The notes beneath the pieces were generated by a model. That model had not been told where the DNA came from, ran no database searches, and saw only the letters and a list, made by a program, of their open reading frames with translations. The position numbers and the translations under genes were made by a program. Shown piece by piece: positions 31,206 through 38,613 of a stretch of DNA of 38,613 nucleotides (its first letter is position 1; every line of letters starts with the position of its first letter). Source of the stretch: an uncultured Helicobacteraceae bacterium (GTDB lineage Bacteria; Campylobacterota; Campylobacteria; Campylobacterales; UBA6016); contig CALJKN010000085.1 in the NCBI GenBank assembly GCA_937973585.1, positions 1 through 38,613 on the forward strand, written 5' to 3'.

Positions 31206-32630
31206 TTAAAGTTTTATATGTGCAAATTCGATGTTTTCCATCGGTGGTTTGGTATCTACAAACACCCTTTCGCTAAAACCGGTATCGGCGTTTTCAAATC
31301 TCGTAAATCTCTTATGGAATACGAGGCTGACGATTCCAGTCGGGCCGTTACGGTTTTTCCCGATGATGACCTCTGCCGCCTCTTCCGGTTTTTCCTCAAA
31401 ATTACTTTTGTACTCTTTCCCTTCGGCCTTTGCCTTCATCTCTTTCTCTTTTTCCTCTCTTGCCCTATATACGTCGTCCCTGTAGACAAATAATATCTGG
31501 TCGGCATCTTGCTCTATAGAGCCGGATTCCCTGAGGTCGCTTAGCATCGGCCTTTTATCGGCTCTGGCTTCCAGTCCACGGTTTAGCTGTGAGAGGGCGA
31601 TAATAGGCATCTCCAGTTCTCTGGCTAAAAGCTTCAGACCCCTTGACATATCGGATACCTCTAGGTGTCTGTCTTTATTTCCGCTACTGGACATAATCTG
31701 GAGGTAGTCGATGATGCAAAGCCCCAGATCTTTGTGTTTTGCTTTTAGTTTTCTAAGCTTACTCCGAAGAACCGACATAGTTAGCCCACCCTCGTCATCG
31801 ACAAATAGCTTGGAGTCTGAAAAATACTGCATTGCATCGCTTGTCCGGCTCCACTGCTCATCGTTTAGGTTTCCGACCCTTAAATCTTGAAGCGGAATAG
31901 AGGTTTTTGCGGCAAGCATCCTGAGCATCAACTGTTCAGCCGGCATCTCAAGGCTAAACACCGCAACCCCTAATCCGTCCGATAGGGTTTTTGAGGCTAG
32001 ATTTAGCGCAAAAGCGGTTTTTCCCATAGCCGGACGGGCGGCAATGATGATTAGATCCCCTTTGCCGAATCCGGCTGTTTTTTTGTTTAATTCGTAAAAA
32101 CCTGTATCGAGACCGACAAGGAGATTATCCCCCCTTTGCTTCATATCTTTTATATAATCAAGGGTGCTTTTGGCTATCTCTACCGAATCTCTGAAGTCTT
32201 TTGAGTCGCTAGCGGTTGCGATTTTGAACAGTTTGGTCTCGGCGGAGTCTATAACCTCGTACGGGCTTTTTTGCTCCATACACTCTGCTTTTATCTCGTT
32301 TGAATAGCTAAAAAGCTTTCTTTTTAGAGATAGTTCTCGTAGCTCCTCCATATACGGCTTTACGTTTGGGAGCGGAGTTGTAGATAAAACCTCAAAATAG
32401 GAGTCGGAGTCAAACTCTCCACCTTTGTACTTTTGCCTGATAAACTCCTCTTCTATGGGGAGTGTAGAGGCGGATAGGTGCTCCATCGTCGTGAAAACGG
32501 CTTTGTGAAACGGGTGGTAAAAATCGTCTTCGCCCATACTGGAGGCTATGTCGTCAAATATGACGGGGTCGTATAGTATCGAGCTTAAAACGGCTCTTTC
32601 GATATTTAAATTGTAAAAATTTGCATCCAT
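31206..32630 (-). CDS. dnaB: Replicative DNA helicase DnaB
   Basis: A 474-residue hexameric helicase. The N-terminal domain (about 1-110, opening NLNIERAVLSSILYD) binds primase. The RecA-like C-terminal domain has Walker A ARPAMGKT near 198-206, Walker B CIIDYLQIM and SQLNRGLEARADKRPMLSDL. A TAAAAT element lies only 6 bp upstream of the ATG, so the transcript may be leaderless or nearly so. The N-terminus aligns with those of related proteins, so the ATG is likely correct. It is followed by comEC and is divergent from a chemoreceptor gene. Confidence 0.97.
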   Translation of the reverse strand: MDANFYNLNIERAVLSSILYDPVIFDDIASSMGEDDFYHPFHKAVFTTMEHLSASTLPIEEEFIRQKYKGGEFDSDSYFEVLSTTPLPNVKPYMEELRELSLKRKLFSYSNEIKAECMEQKSPYEVIDSAETKLFKIATASDSKDFRDSVEIAKSTLDYIKDMKQRGDNLLVGLDTGFYELNKKTAGFGKGDLIIIAARPAMGKTAFALNLASKTLSDGLGVAVFSLEMPAEQLMLRMLAAKTSIPLQDLRVGNLNDEQWSRTSDAMQYFSDSKLFVDDEGGLTMSVLRSKLRKLKAKHKDLGLCIIDYLQIMSSSGNKDRHLEVSDMSRGLKLLARELEMPIIALSQLNRGLEARADKRPMLSDLRESGSIEQDADQILFVYRDDVYRAREEKEKEMKAKAEGKEYKSNFEEKPEEAAEVIIGKNRNGPTGIVSLVFHKRFTRFENADTGFSERVFVDTKPPMENIEFAHIKL

Positions 32631-32636
32631 TTTTGT

Positions 32637-32642
32637 ATTTTA
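32637..32642 (-). promoter_or_regulatory. Putative -10 element of dnaB, close to the start codon
   Basis: TAAAAT on the minus strand, preceded by GGA, ends 6 bp before the dnaB ATG. If used, transcription would begin at or beside the ATG. No clear ribosome site is present between them. Confidence 0.35.
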
Positions 32643-32698
32643 TCCAAAATAAACCACAAAAGGTTTTAGCTGAAAAGCCGTATTTTTTGTTTTAACTG

Positions 32699-32706
32699 TA
32701 TAAAAT
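32699..32706 (+). promoter_or_regulatory. Putative promoter of the chemoreceptor-ovoA-ovoB operon
   Basis: TATAAAAT preceded by TG, 32 bp upstream of the chemoreceptor ATG, with a T-rich stretch upstream. It is the only good promoter-like sequence before ovoA that I can see. Confidence 0.45.
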
Positions 32707-32738
32707 AGGCGAAATGCAATAAAAACCAAAGGGCGCTA

Positions 32739-34367
32739 ATGAATATGACGATTTCGAGAAAAATTACGTTGTCGATGATGCTTTTTTCCCTTGTTATCAG
32801 TATCGTCTATACGGTATTTTTTTACTTTAGCCAAAAAAATGTCTATATGGATGAGGTTAATGCCAGATTAAAGCTTGGAGCGGGCTCTATAAATGCGATA
32901 CTCGGTTCCGACTTTGTCGATAGGTACACAAAAGATACGCCGCCTCCGGCTCAGCTGTTTGAAGAAAAAGTGAAAATGCTAAGCAAATTTGCCGAGAACA
33001 ACTCGCTGACATATCTGTATATGATGATAAAAGAGGGTGACAAAGTATACACCCAAATATCCAGTGTAACGCCGGAAGAGCTTGCAAAGGGGCAATGGGA
33101 TCCATTTTTGAAAGTGTATGAGGGTAGTGAATCGGTAAATAACGGGTTTAAGCCGAAAAATGAGTTTTTTGAGGAGACAAACGACGAATATGGGACTTTT
33201 AGGTCGCATCTTTTTACCGACGTATCGCCTAAAGGGAAAATATACATGGTCGGGTGCGATATAAAAATCGACGACATCAACGATGCCCTAAATAAACTTT
33301 TATTAGAGGCATTGGGAATCGGGTTTTTATGTATCGCATTATCGTCGATTGCCGCATATATAGTATCGAAAGCGATAGCGGCGAACCTCTCAAAAATTTC
33401 CGGTTTTATCGGTAAGGTTGTTGAGGATTTCGACCTAACCGCAAAAGTAGAGGTAACATCAAAAGACGAATCGGCTTTGATTGCCAAAAACGTTAATACA
33501 TTGCTTTTTTCACTCTCTAAAACACTAGGCGACGGCAAGAGGCTAATGGACGAGAGTGTCGATAAGACAAAAGAGCTAGGCGGTGCTTCAAAAGCGATAT
33601 CCAAATATGCCGAAGAGACCCTAAACTCATCCAGAACAACATCGGCTATGGCTGTAGAGATCGGCAGAGTGTTAAACGAATCAATGTCTACGATCGGTGA
33701 TATACAAAATCAGTTTGGTGTTTCCGAGGAGAAACTAAAAAAAGCCGAGGATGTTATCATCAAAATAGCGGCAAAAGCGGAAGAGAGCAGCCTAAAAGAG
33801 ACGGAACTGGCAAAAAATCTAAGCAGGGTAGCCTCTGATGCCGACCAGACAAAAGGGATATTGATGGTTATCTCCGATATCGCCGACCAGACAAATCTAT
33901 TGGCACTCAATGCGGCTATCGAAGCGGCAAGGGCAGGAGAGGCAGGCAGAGGGTTTGCGGTCGTTGCCGACGAGGTTAGAAAACTAGCAGAGAGAACCCA
34001 AAAGAGCCTAAGTGAGATTAACTCAACAATCGGCGTGATAGTTCAATCTATAAACGACCAGAGCGATGCAATCAATCAAAACGCAAACGAGATAGTCGAA
34101 TTGGCTAGCGAGGCAGAGGAGGCAAAAGAGACTATCATAGAGTCCGTATCTATGATGAGAGAGTCCGGAAAACTGCTTGATGTCTACAAAAAAGAGTCCG
34201 AAAGCGTTGCAAAAAACGTTGTAAGTTCGGTTGAGAGTATTGACGGCATTGTTAGTAAGGCGCACGATACAAATACGCAGGCACAGACCATAACCGACGA
34301 GCTTGTTGCTCTGATGGGGGCTAGCGAAAAAGCAAAAAGTGGGTTTGCGGTTTTCAAAACGCACTAA
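32739..34367 (+). CDS. Methyl-accepting chemotaxis protein, first gene of the ovoA-ovoB operon
   Basis: A 542-residue transmembrane chemoreceptor. Helix 1 is at about 9-30, a periplasmic Cache-like domain at about 35-185 (YLYMMIKEGDKVYTQIS, TFRSHLFTDVSPKGKIYMV), helix 2 at about 188-212, then HAMP and the signalling domain with the tip DIADQTNLLALNAAIEAARAG (near residues 385-405). An AAAGGG site is 5 bp before the ATG. ovoA follows after only 19 bp with no terminator, so this receptor is very likely co-transcribed with ovothiol synthesis genes. The ligand is unknown. Sensing of redox or sulfur compounds is inference from context. Confidence 0.9.
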   Translation: MNMTISRKITLSMMLFSLVISIVYTVFFYFSQKNVYMDEVNARLKLGAGSINAILGSDFVDRYTKDTPPPAQLFEEKVKMLSKFAENNSLTYLYMMIKEGDKVYTQISSVTPEELAKGQWDPFLKVYEGSESVNNGFKPKNEFFEETNDEYGTFRSHLFTDVSPKGKIYMVGCDIKIDDINDALNKLLLEALGIGFLCIALSSIAAYIVSKAIAANLSKISGFIGKVVEDFDLTAKVEVTSKDESALIAKNVNTLLFSLSKTLGDGKRLMDESVDKTKELGGASKAISKYAEETLNSSRTTSAMAVEIGRVLNESMSTIGDIQNQFGVSEEKLKKAEDVIIKIAAKAEESSLKETELAKNLSRVASDADQTKGILMVISDIADQTNLLALNAAIEAARAGEAGRGFAVVADEVRKLAERTQKSLSEINSTIGVIVQSINDQSDAINQNANEIVELASEAEEAKETIIESVSMMRESGKLLDVYKKESESVAKNVVSSVESIDGIVSKAHDTNTQAQTITDELVALMGASEKAKSGFAVFKTH

Positions 34368-34386
34368 AAAACAGTAGGAGACTTTT

Positions 34387-36486
34387 ATGTTGAATGATCT
34401 AAAAACTAGAAATATCTCATTAAAAGGGTATTCATCGGAGGCAAAAAGGGCGGAGATACTCAGGTATTTCCTGAAAACATTTGAAGTTTACGACAGATTG
34501 TTTGATATATTGACGGATGACTCGGCATTTTACAAAAGGCCGGAGCCGCTCCGTCACCCGATTATTTTTTATTTTGGACATACGGCCGCTTTTTATATCA
34601 ATAAACTTGTGTTGGCAAAAAAAATGCTCCGTATTAATCCTGCTTTTGAGTCTATGTTTGCAGTTGGCGTGGATGAGATGAGCTGGGATGATTTGGATGG
34701 GGCAAAGTATGATTGGCCTAGCGTGGATGCAGTTAGAGAGTATAGACAAAAAGTAAGGGATGCTGTTTGTGAGTTCATCAAAAAAGAGCCGATTACCCTC
34801 CCTATAGATTGGAATAGCGGCTTTTGGGCAATACTTATGGGGTGTGAGCATGAGAGGATACATCTGGAGACAAGCTCTGTTTTGATAAGACAACTGGATG
34901 TATCCGACGTAGTGGAATCCACTATGTTCACGATTTGCGAAACATCCTCAAAGGCTCCGTCGAATACCCTCTTAAAAGTAAAAGGCGGGGGTGTCAAACT
35001 GGGTAAAAAATTTGACGACGACTTTTACGGCTGGGACAATGAGTACGGCAGTTTTGAGATGGAGTTATCTGATTTTGAAGCTTCAAAATATCTCGTATCG
35101 AACGGAGAGTTTTTAGAGTTTGTCGTGAGTGGGGGATACCAAAATCCTGAATTTTGGAGTGAAGAGGGGAGAAGATGGCTTGAATTTAAAAAGCCGAAAC
35201 ACCCTGTTTTTTGGGTTGAAACCGACGGAGGTTATGAGTATAGGGCTCTTACAAAAGTAATACCTCTCCCACTAAACTGGCCGGTAGACGTAAACTGCCT
35301 TGAGGCCGAAGCTTTTTGCGGTTGGCTCTCTGCAAAAATAGGGTTTGACGTGAGGCTTCCGACCGAGGCCGAATGGTATAGGTTGAGAGATGTTAGCAAG
35401 GTTATGGATGAGTCCGGTTGGGGTTTGGCGGCACCTGCTAATATAAATTTGGAGCATTTTGCATCCGCATCCCCTGTAGATATGTTCGCACACGGTGATT
35501 TTTGCGATGTTATAGGAAATGTATGGCAATGGACCAAAACACCCATCTACCCGTTTGACGGCTTTGTGACACATCCGTTATACGACGACTTTACCACCCC
35601 TACTTTTGACGGTAGACACAATTTGATCAAAGGCGGCTCTTTTATCTCAACCGGAAATGAGGTTTTAGCATCATCCAGATATGCGTTTAGAAGACACTTT
35701 TTTCAGCATGCAGGTTTTAGATATGTCCGGAGTGATAATAGGGGTGAGGATCTGAGTTTTGTATACGAAAGCGATAAATCCGTATCGGAGTACCTCGAAT
35801 TCCACTATGGAGACGAGTATTTCGGAGTTCAAAATTTTCCGTCAAAAATAGCCAGAATAGCGATATCGCAAAGCTCCGATACCCCGCAAAAGAGAGCTTT
35901 GGAGATAGGGTGCGCCGTTGGACGGTTGTCATTTGAATTGGCAAAAGTATTTGAATCAGTCACCGGAATCGACTTCTCTGCCAGATTTATAAAAAATGCA
36001 GTGCAGATGAAAGAGCAGGGTGTCGTAAAATACAAAATAAAAAAAGAGGGTGAGTCGTACGAGGCTAGAGAGGTATTTGCATCGGAGTTCGGAATTGACG
36101 AGGAGAGTAGGGAGAGGTGCGAATTTTGGCAGGGCGACGCTTGCAACCTAAAGCCGCACTTTACAGGCTATGACCTCATAGTTGCGGCGAATCTGATAGA
36201 TAGATTGTACGACCCAAAAAAATTTTTGACGGATATCTACACCAGACTAAACGAGAGGGGGGTGCTGATTATCGCATCTCCATACAGTTGGGATGAAGAG
36301 TTTACAAAAAAAGAAAAATGGCTGACAAAAGACGGAATGGAGAGTTTTGGAGCGGTGTCGGAGATTTTATCGGAGCGTTTTGAGCCTATCGGCAATCCTA
36401 TCAATGTTGATTTTGTCCTTAGGGAGAGTAATCGAAAATTCCAACATGTTATCTCTGAGGTTAGTTGTTGGAGAAAAAAAGGGTGA
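34387..36486 (+). CDS. ovoA: OvoA, 5-histidylcysteine sulfoxide synthase fused to N-methyltransferase
   Basis: A 699-residue three-domain enzyme of ovothiol synthesis. The N-terminal DinB-like domain (about 20-180) supplies iron ligands: His65 in FYFGHTAAFY and His155/His159 in CEHERIHLE. The FGE-sulfatase-like domain (about 190-455) has FCDVIGNVWQWTKTPIYPF and GGSFISTGNEVLASSRYAFR. The C-terminal methyltransferase (about 495-699) has the SAM motif LEIGCAVGR at about 505-513 and TGIDFSARFI. The first two parts join cysteine to histidine with oxygen and iron, and the last methylates the imidazole. The methyltransferase separates OvoA from EgtB. A TAGGAG site lies 6 bp before the ATG. Confidence 0.93.
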   Translation: MLNDLKTRNISLKGYSSEAKRAEILRYFLKTFEVYDRLFDILTDDSAFYKRPEPLRHPIIFYFGHTAAFYINKLVLAKKMLRINPAFESMFAVGVDEMSWDDLDGAKYDWPSVDAVREYRQKVRDAVCEFIKKEPITLPIDWNSGFWAILMGCEHERIHLETSSVLIRQLDVSDVVESTMFTICETSSKAPSNTLLKVKGGGVKLGKKFDDDFYGWDNEYGSFEMELSDFEASKYLVSNGEFLEFVVSGGYQNPEFWSEEGRRWLEFKKPKHPVFWVETDGGYEYRALTKVIPLPLNWPVDVNCLEAEAFCGWLSAKIGFDVRLPTEAEWYRLRDVSKVMDESGWGLAAPANINLEHFASASPVDMFAHGDFCDVIGNVWQWTKTPIYPFDGFVTHPLYDDFTTPTFDGRHNLIKGGSFISTGNEVLASSRYAFRRHFFQHAGFRYVRSDNRGEDLSFVYESDKSVSEYLEFHYGDEYFGVQNFPSKIARIAISQSSDTPQKRALEIGCAVGRLSFELAKVFESVTGIDFSARFIKNAVQMKEQGVVKYKIKKEGESYEAREVFASEFGIDEESRERCEFWQGDACNLKPHFTGYDLIVAANLIDRLYDPKKFLTDIYTRLNERGVLIIASPYSWDEEFTKKEKWLTKDGMESFGAVSEILSERFEPIGNPINVDFVLRESNRKFQHVISEVSCWRKKG

Positions 36487-37640
36487 TACCTGTTTTTGCC
36501 GATAGAAAAAACACAAACTCTCTAAAATATGACGGGATGGAGCCTTTATTTGGAGCTTTTGATTTGGAGCCGTATTGGGTTGCCGATATGGATTTTGAGG
36601 CTCCGGTAGCCGTTTTAGAGTCCTTAAAAGCTAGACTAAAGCACTCTGTCTACGGCTATCCTGTGGTAGATGACGGTTTTTTTGAGGCGGTGTCGTATTG
36701 GTTTTCAAAAAGATTTGGAATTACTGTTTGTGATGACAAGATTGTACCGATGACGGGTGTTGCGGCTAGTATGTTTACCTCTATTTTGGCATTTAGCGGA
36801 GTTGGCGACGGCGTAGTGATTCAGCCACCTGTTTACGGCCCTTTTTACGGTGTCGTCCGCTCATCCGGTAGGGATCTTATAGAAAACCCTCTTTTAAAGT
36901 GCGAGAGCGGATACGAAATCGACTTTGACGGTTTGGAGCGGATATTTGCTGATAAAAAACCGAAAATACTGTTATTTTGTTCGCCGCACAATCCGGTAGG
37001 TAGGGTATGGAGTACCAAAGAGATAAAAACCGTAGTCGGACTTTGCGAAAAATACGGTGTTTTTTTGGTCTCAGATGAGATACATTTTGATATTGTTTTT
37101 GCCGGAAATAGCCACACTTCGGTGCTAAAGTTTGCCGATATGTACGACAATATCGTTTTGTTATCTGCACCTACAAAAACTTTCAATATCCCCGGCCTAA
37201 ACGTCTCATACGCAATCATCCCGTCAAAAAATAATAAAAAAAAGTTTGAATATTACGCAAAAAACCTCCATCAAACGCTTCCCAACACATTTGGGATCGA
37301 AGCTCTAAAGGCGGCCTATATGTACGGTGGTGAGTGGATAGACGGATGCGTATCGTATCTAAACCAAAACAGGACGGCTGTAAAAAATTTTGTAGAGAAA
37401 AATAGCTTTATAGACGGTTTTGCACCTGAGGGAACCTATCTTTATTGGCTTGATTTTTCGGCAGTTTCATCGTCGCAAGCGCAAATATCAGAAACCCTAA
37501 AAAAATCCGGCATAGCCCTAAGCGGCGGAGATTTTTTCTTCGGCGGACGTGAGAGCACTTTTTTTAGGTTGAATTTTGCTACGACACATGAGAGAGTAGG
37601 GGAGGCATTAGATAAAATCGAGAGGGCTTTTTGCTTTTAG
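36483..37640 (+). CDS. ovoB: OvoB-like PLP-dependent C-S lyase (MalY/PatB family)
   Basis: A 385-residue fold-type I PLP enzyme related to MalY/PatB cystathionine beta-lyases. Visible are WVADMDFEAP near the N-terminus, YGYPVVDDGFFEAV, FCSPHNPVGRVW, SDEIHFDIVF and the PLP lysine in LLSAPTKTFNIPGL (Lys232). Next to ovoA it is best read as OvoB, which cleaves the histidylcysteine sulfoxide to release 5-thiohistidine. The GTG at 36483 overlaps the ovoA stop as GTGA and has GGAG 9 bp upstream. A TTG at 36465 is the alternative, adding 6 residues. A general cystathionine beta-lyase is possible but less likely given the coupling. Confidence 0.85.
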   Translation: MIPVFADRKNTNSLKYDGMEPLFGAFDLEPYWVADMDFEAPVAVLESLKARLKHSVYGYPVVDDGFFEAVSYWFSKRFGITVCDDKIVPMTGVAASMFTSILAFSGVGDGVVIQPPVYGPFYGVVRSSGRDLIENPLLKCESGYEIDFDGLERIFADKKPKILLFCSPHNPVGRVWSTKEIKTVVGLCEKYGVFLVSDEIHFDIVFAGNSHTSVLKFADMYDNIVLLSAPTKTFNIPGLNVSYAIIPSKNNKKKFEYYAKNLHQTLPNTFGIEALKAAYMYGGEWIDGCVSYLNQNRTAVKNFVEKNSFIDGFAPEGTYLYWLDFSAVSSSQAQISETLKKSGIALSGGDFFFGGRESTFFRLNFATTHERVGEALDKIERAFCF

Positions 37641-37643
37641 CAA
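37629..37643. terminator. Small hairpin at the ovoB stop codon
   Basis: TTTGCT-TTT-AGCAAA, a perfect 6-bp stem, overlaps the ovoB stop codon between convergent genes. There is no T-run on the plus strand, so it is a weak terminator candidate. Confidence 0.35.
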
Positions 37644-37651
37644 AGAATATT

Positions 37652-38455
37652 CTACCTGCTTTTGCCGAATAGATAGATTACATACCCTATGGAGGCCAAG
37701 ACTACAAACATCTCTCTGATTTCATATTGAGAGTTAAAAAAGCCGAATATTTTGTATGACGACATGAACAATGCAGTCGATGCAAGGATAATCAGATAGT
37801 GGATCGCAAGCGTTTTGTCCCATGCTTTTAATATACTAACCCCTATACCGAACACCGCTAGCCCCGTCAAAAAAGTCAGTAAATCAAATACCGCACTAAA
37901 GTTGTCGTAAAAATACACCTGAAAAGAAGATGCGAACAAGGCTATCAAAGAGACGTGAAAAGGTGGCAGAAAATTTGCAAATTTCGATACAAAACTGCTT
38001 TTGAGTGCAATAATTCTGAGTATCACAGGGGCAAATACAAAAACGGTGTACACGCAAGAGTAGATAAAAGAACTAAAAAGCCCACCTTTGACTAGGTTGT
38101 GGAGGTTTGTCTCTTGCTGAAGATTGTTTTGTCTAAAAAACTCAGAACTCTCAAAATGTAGCAGCTGTTGCCCCCAGCTAATCTCTTCCATGGCCGCAAT
38201 AAAAGCGACCAATCCAAACAATGCCAATGAGATTTTAAAAAAGGGAGTTTGCCCTAGCGAGTATCTAAAACTCAAAAAAGAGAGCACAAAAAGTAAAACA
38301 ACGGTTAGGCTCTCAAAAAGACCGTTCTCTTTTGTCATCGTAGCCAAAACCCATTCGTATCCGCTCATATGGGCAGTTAGAACTACGGTGGAGATAGATA
38401 TTATATACAGCAATAATGTAGCAGTAGTTAATGTGGTAGCATATTTGCTTGACAT
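37652..38455 (-). CDS. Polytopic membrane protein of unknown function with EEISWGQ motif
   Basis: A 267-residue integral membrane protein with about seven or eight hydrophobic helices. Its distinctive feature is a polar motif in the first half: MEEISWGQQLLHFES at about 89-103, followed by EFFRQNNLQQETNLHNL up to about residue 121. Conserved Glu, Trp, Gln and the N-L-H-N segment within a membrane protein suggest a functional site, but I do not recognise a characterised family. It converges on ovoB and is probably transcribed alone, from a promoter near 38491. No neighbour indicates a function. Confidence 0.75.
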   Translation of the reverse strand: MSSKYATTLTTATLLLYIISISTVVLTAHMSGYEWVLATMTKENGLFESLTVVLLFVLSFLSFRYSLGQTPFFKISLALFGLVAFIAAMEEISWGQQLLHFESSEFFRQNNLQQETNLHNLVKGGLFSSFIYSCVYTVFVFAPVILRIIALKSSFVSKFANFLPPFHVSLIALFASSFQVYFYDNFSAVFDLLTFLTGLAVFGIGVSILKAWDKTLAIHYLIILASTALFMSSYKIFGFFNSQYEIREMFVVLASIGYVIYLFGKSR

Positions 38456-38490
38456 CTAAAAGGTTCCCCGTGGTTATGAATGAGTAGAGA

Positions 38491-38499
38491 ATATTAGCA
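38491..38499 (-). promoter_or_regulatory. Putative extended -10 promoter of the terminal membrane-protein gene
   Basis: TGCTAATAT on the minus strand, 35 bp upstream of the ATG. It has the same TGC spacing as the rplI promoter candidate. Confidence 0.35.
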
Positions 38500-38586
38500 T
38501 ATTTGAGTCGATGTTATTGTTACTGTTATTTTAGTCATTTTGAAATATACTTCAACACAATTTTATAATAATTCTATACAATATAT

Positions 38587-38613
38587 AGATCGGAAGAGCG
38601 TCGTGTAGGGAAA
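38587..38613 (+). other. Illumina sequencing adapter (artefact)
   Basis: The final 27 bases start with AGATCGGAAGAGCGTCGTGT and continue into the Illumina TruSeq universal adapter. The match begins abruptly after AT-rich genomic sequence. It is not part of the organism's DNA and marks an untrimmed read at the contig end. Confidence 0.97.

Noticed and set aside
32631..32738. Replication origin near dnaB
   Set aside because: No DnaA-box cluster or AT-rich unwinding repeats are visible. dnaB is often far from the origin.
36465..36482. TTG start for OvoB
   Set aside because: The GTG at 36483 overlaps the ovoA stop as GTGA, with GGAG upstream. The TTG has no better ribosome site and adds residues not seen in the family pattern.
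38456..38586. Extra gene at the right end
   Set aside because: The segment is very AT-rich with no open frame of useful length and only a promoter-like element. The final bases are adapter.
1..38586. Genomic island or prophage
   Set aside because: There are no integrase, transposase, tRNA target or phage genes, and codon use looks even across the window.

Overview
This window is an ordinary-looking chromosomal stretch from a sulfur-oxidising member of the Campylobacterota (Epsilonproteobacteria), in the broad Sulfurimonas/Sulfurovum/Thiovulum-like group. The evidence is the rplI-hslV-hslU-era block, a soxXYZAB thiosulfate-oxidation operon, three chemoreceptors, a short ComEC without a nuclease domain, and AT-rich codon use with many ATA and AGA/AGG codons. 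Genus assignment is inference. The last 27 bases are Illumina adapter sequence, so the right edge is an assembly artefact and not biology.

Layout. Bases 1-10683 are transcribed leftward: bamD-lon, a hairpin terminator, then rplI-hslV-hslU-era running with overlapping or near-overlapping ends into four genes of an MSHA/type-II-like pilus assembly complex (a PilM/PilN-like protein, a PilO/MshJ-like protein, an MshK-like protein and an MshL-type secretin). Bases 10770-13540 run rightward: proC, murA and a DJ-1/PfpI-family gene. A candidate minus-strand small RNA sits between murA and the DJ-1 gene. Two divergent chemoreceptor genes follow (13573-15672 leftward, 15900-17603 rightward), then glyS, an MnmC-like FAD oxidase and an orphan sensor histidine kinase.

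Bases 22001-22300 hold a cluster of palindromic repeats. Next come soxX-soxY-soxZ-soxA-soxB, a tandem-DUF302 protein, a periplasmic DsrE-like protein, an OprD-type porin and a second periplasmic DsrE-like protein. Together these form an extended periplasmic sulfur module: SoxXA loads the sulfur substrate onto the C-terminal cysteine of SoxY, SoxYZ carries it and SoxB releases sulfate. The DUF302, DsrE and porin genes are plausible accessories. soxCD is not in the window.

Right part. dnaB and comEC run leftward. They diverge from a chemoreceptor gene that is followed at 19 bp by ovoA and, through a GTGA overlap, ovoB, the pathway for the thiol-histidine antioxidant ovothiol. A leftward polytopic membrane protein of unknown function closes the window.

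Most notable observations: the apparent chemoreceptor-ovoA-ovoB operon; a family of intergenic hairpins sharing a GC-TTW-GC apex with co-varying arms, including a 36-nt pair that differs only by one swapped base pair; the candidate small RNA; a chemoreceptor with Aer-like topology; and the accessory genes of the sox operon. I saw no CRISPR array, prophage, insertion sequence, tRNA or rRNA.
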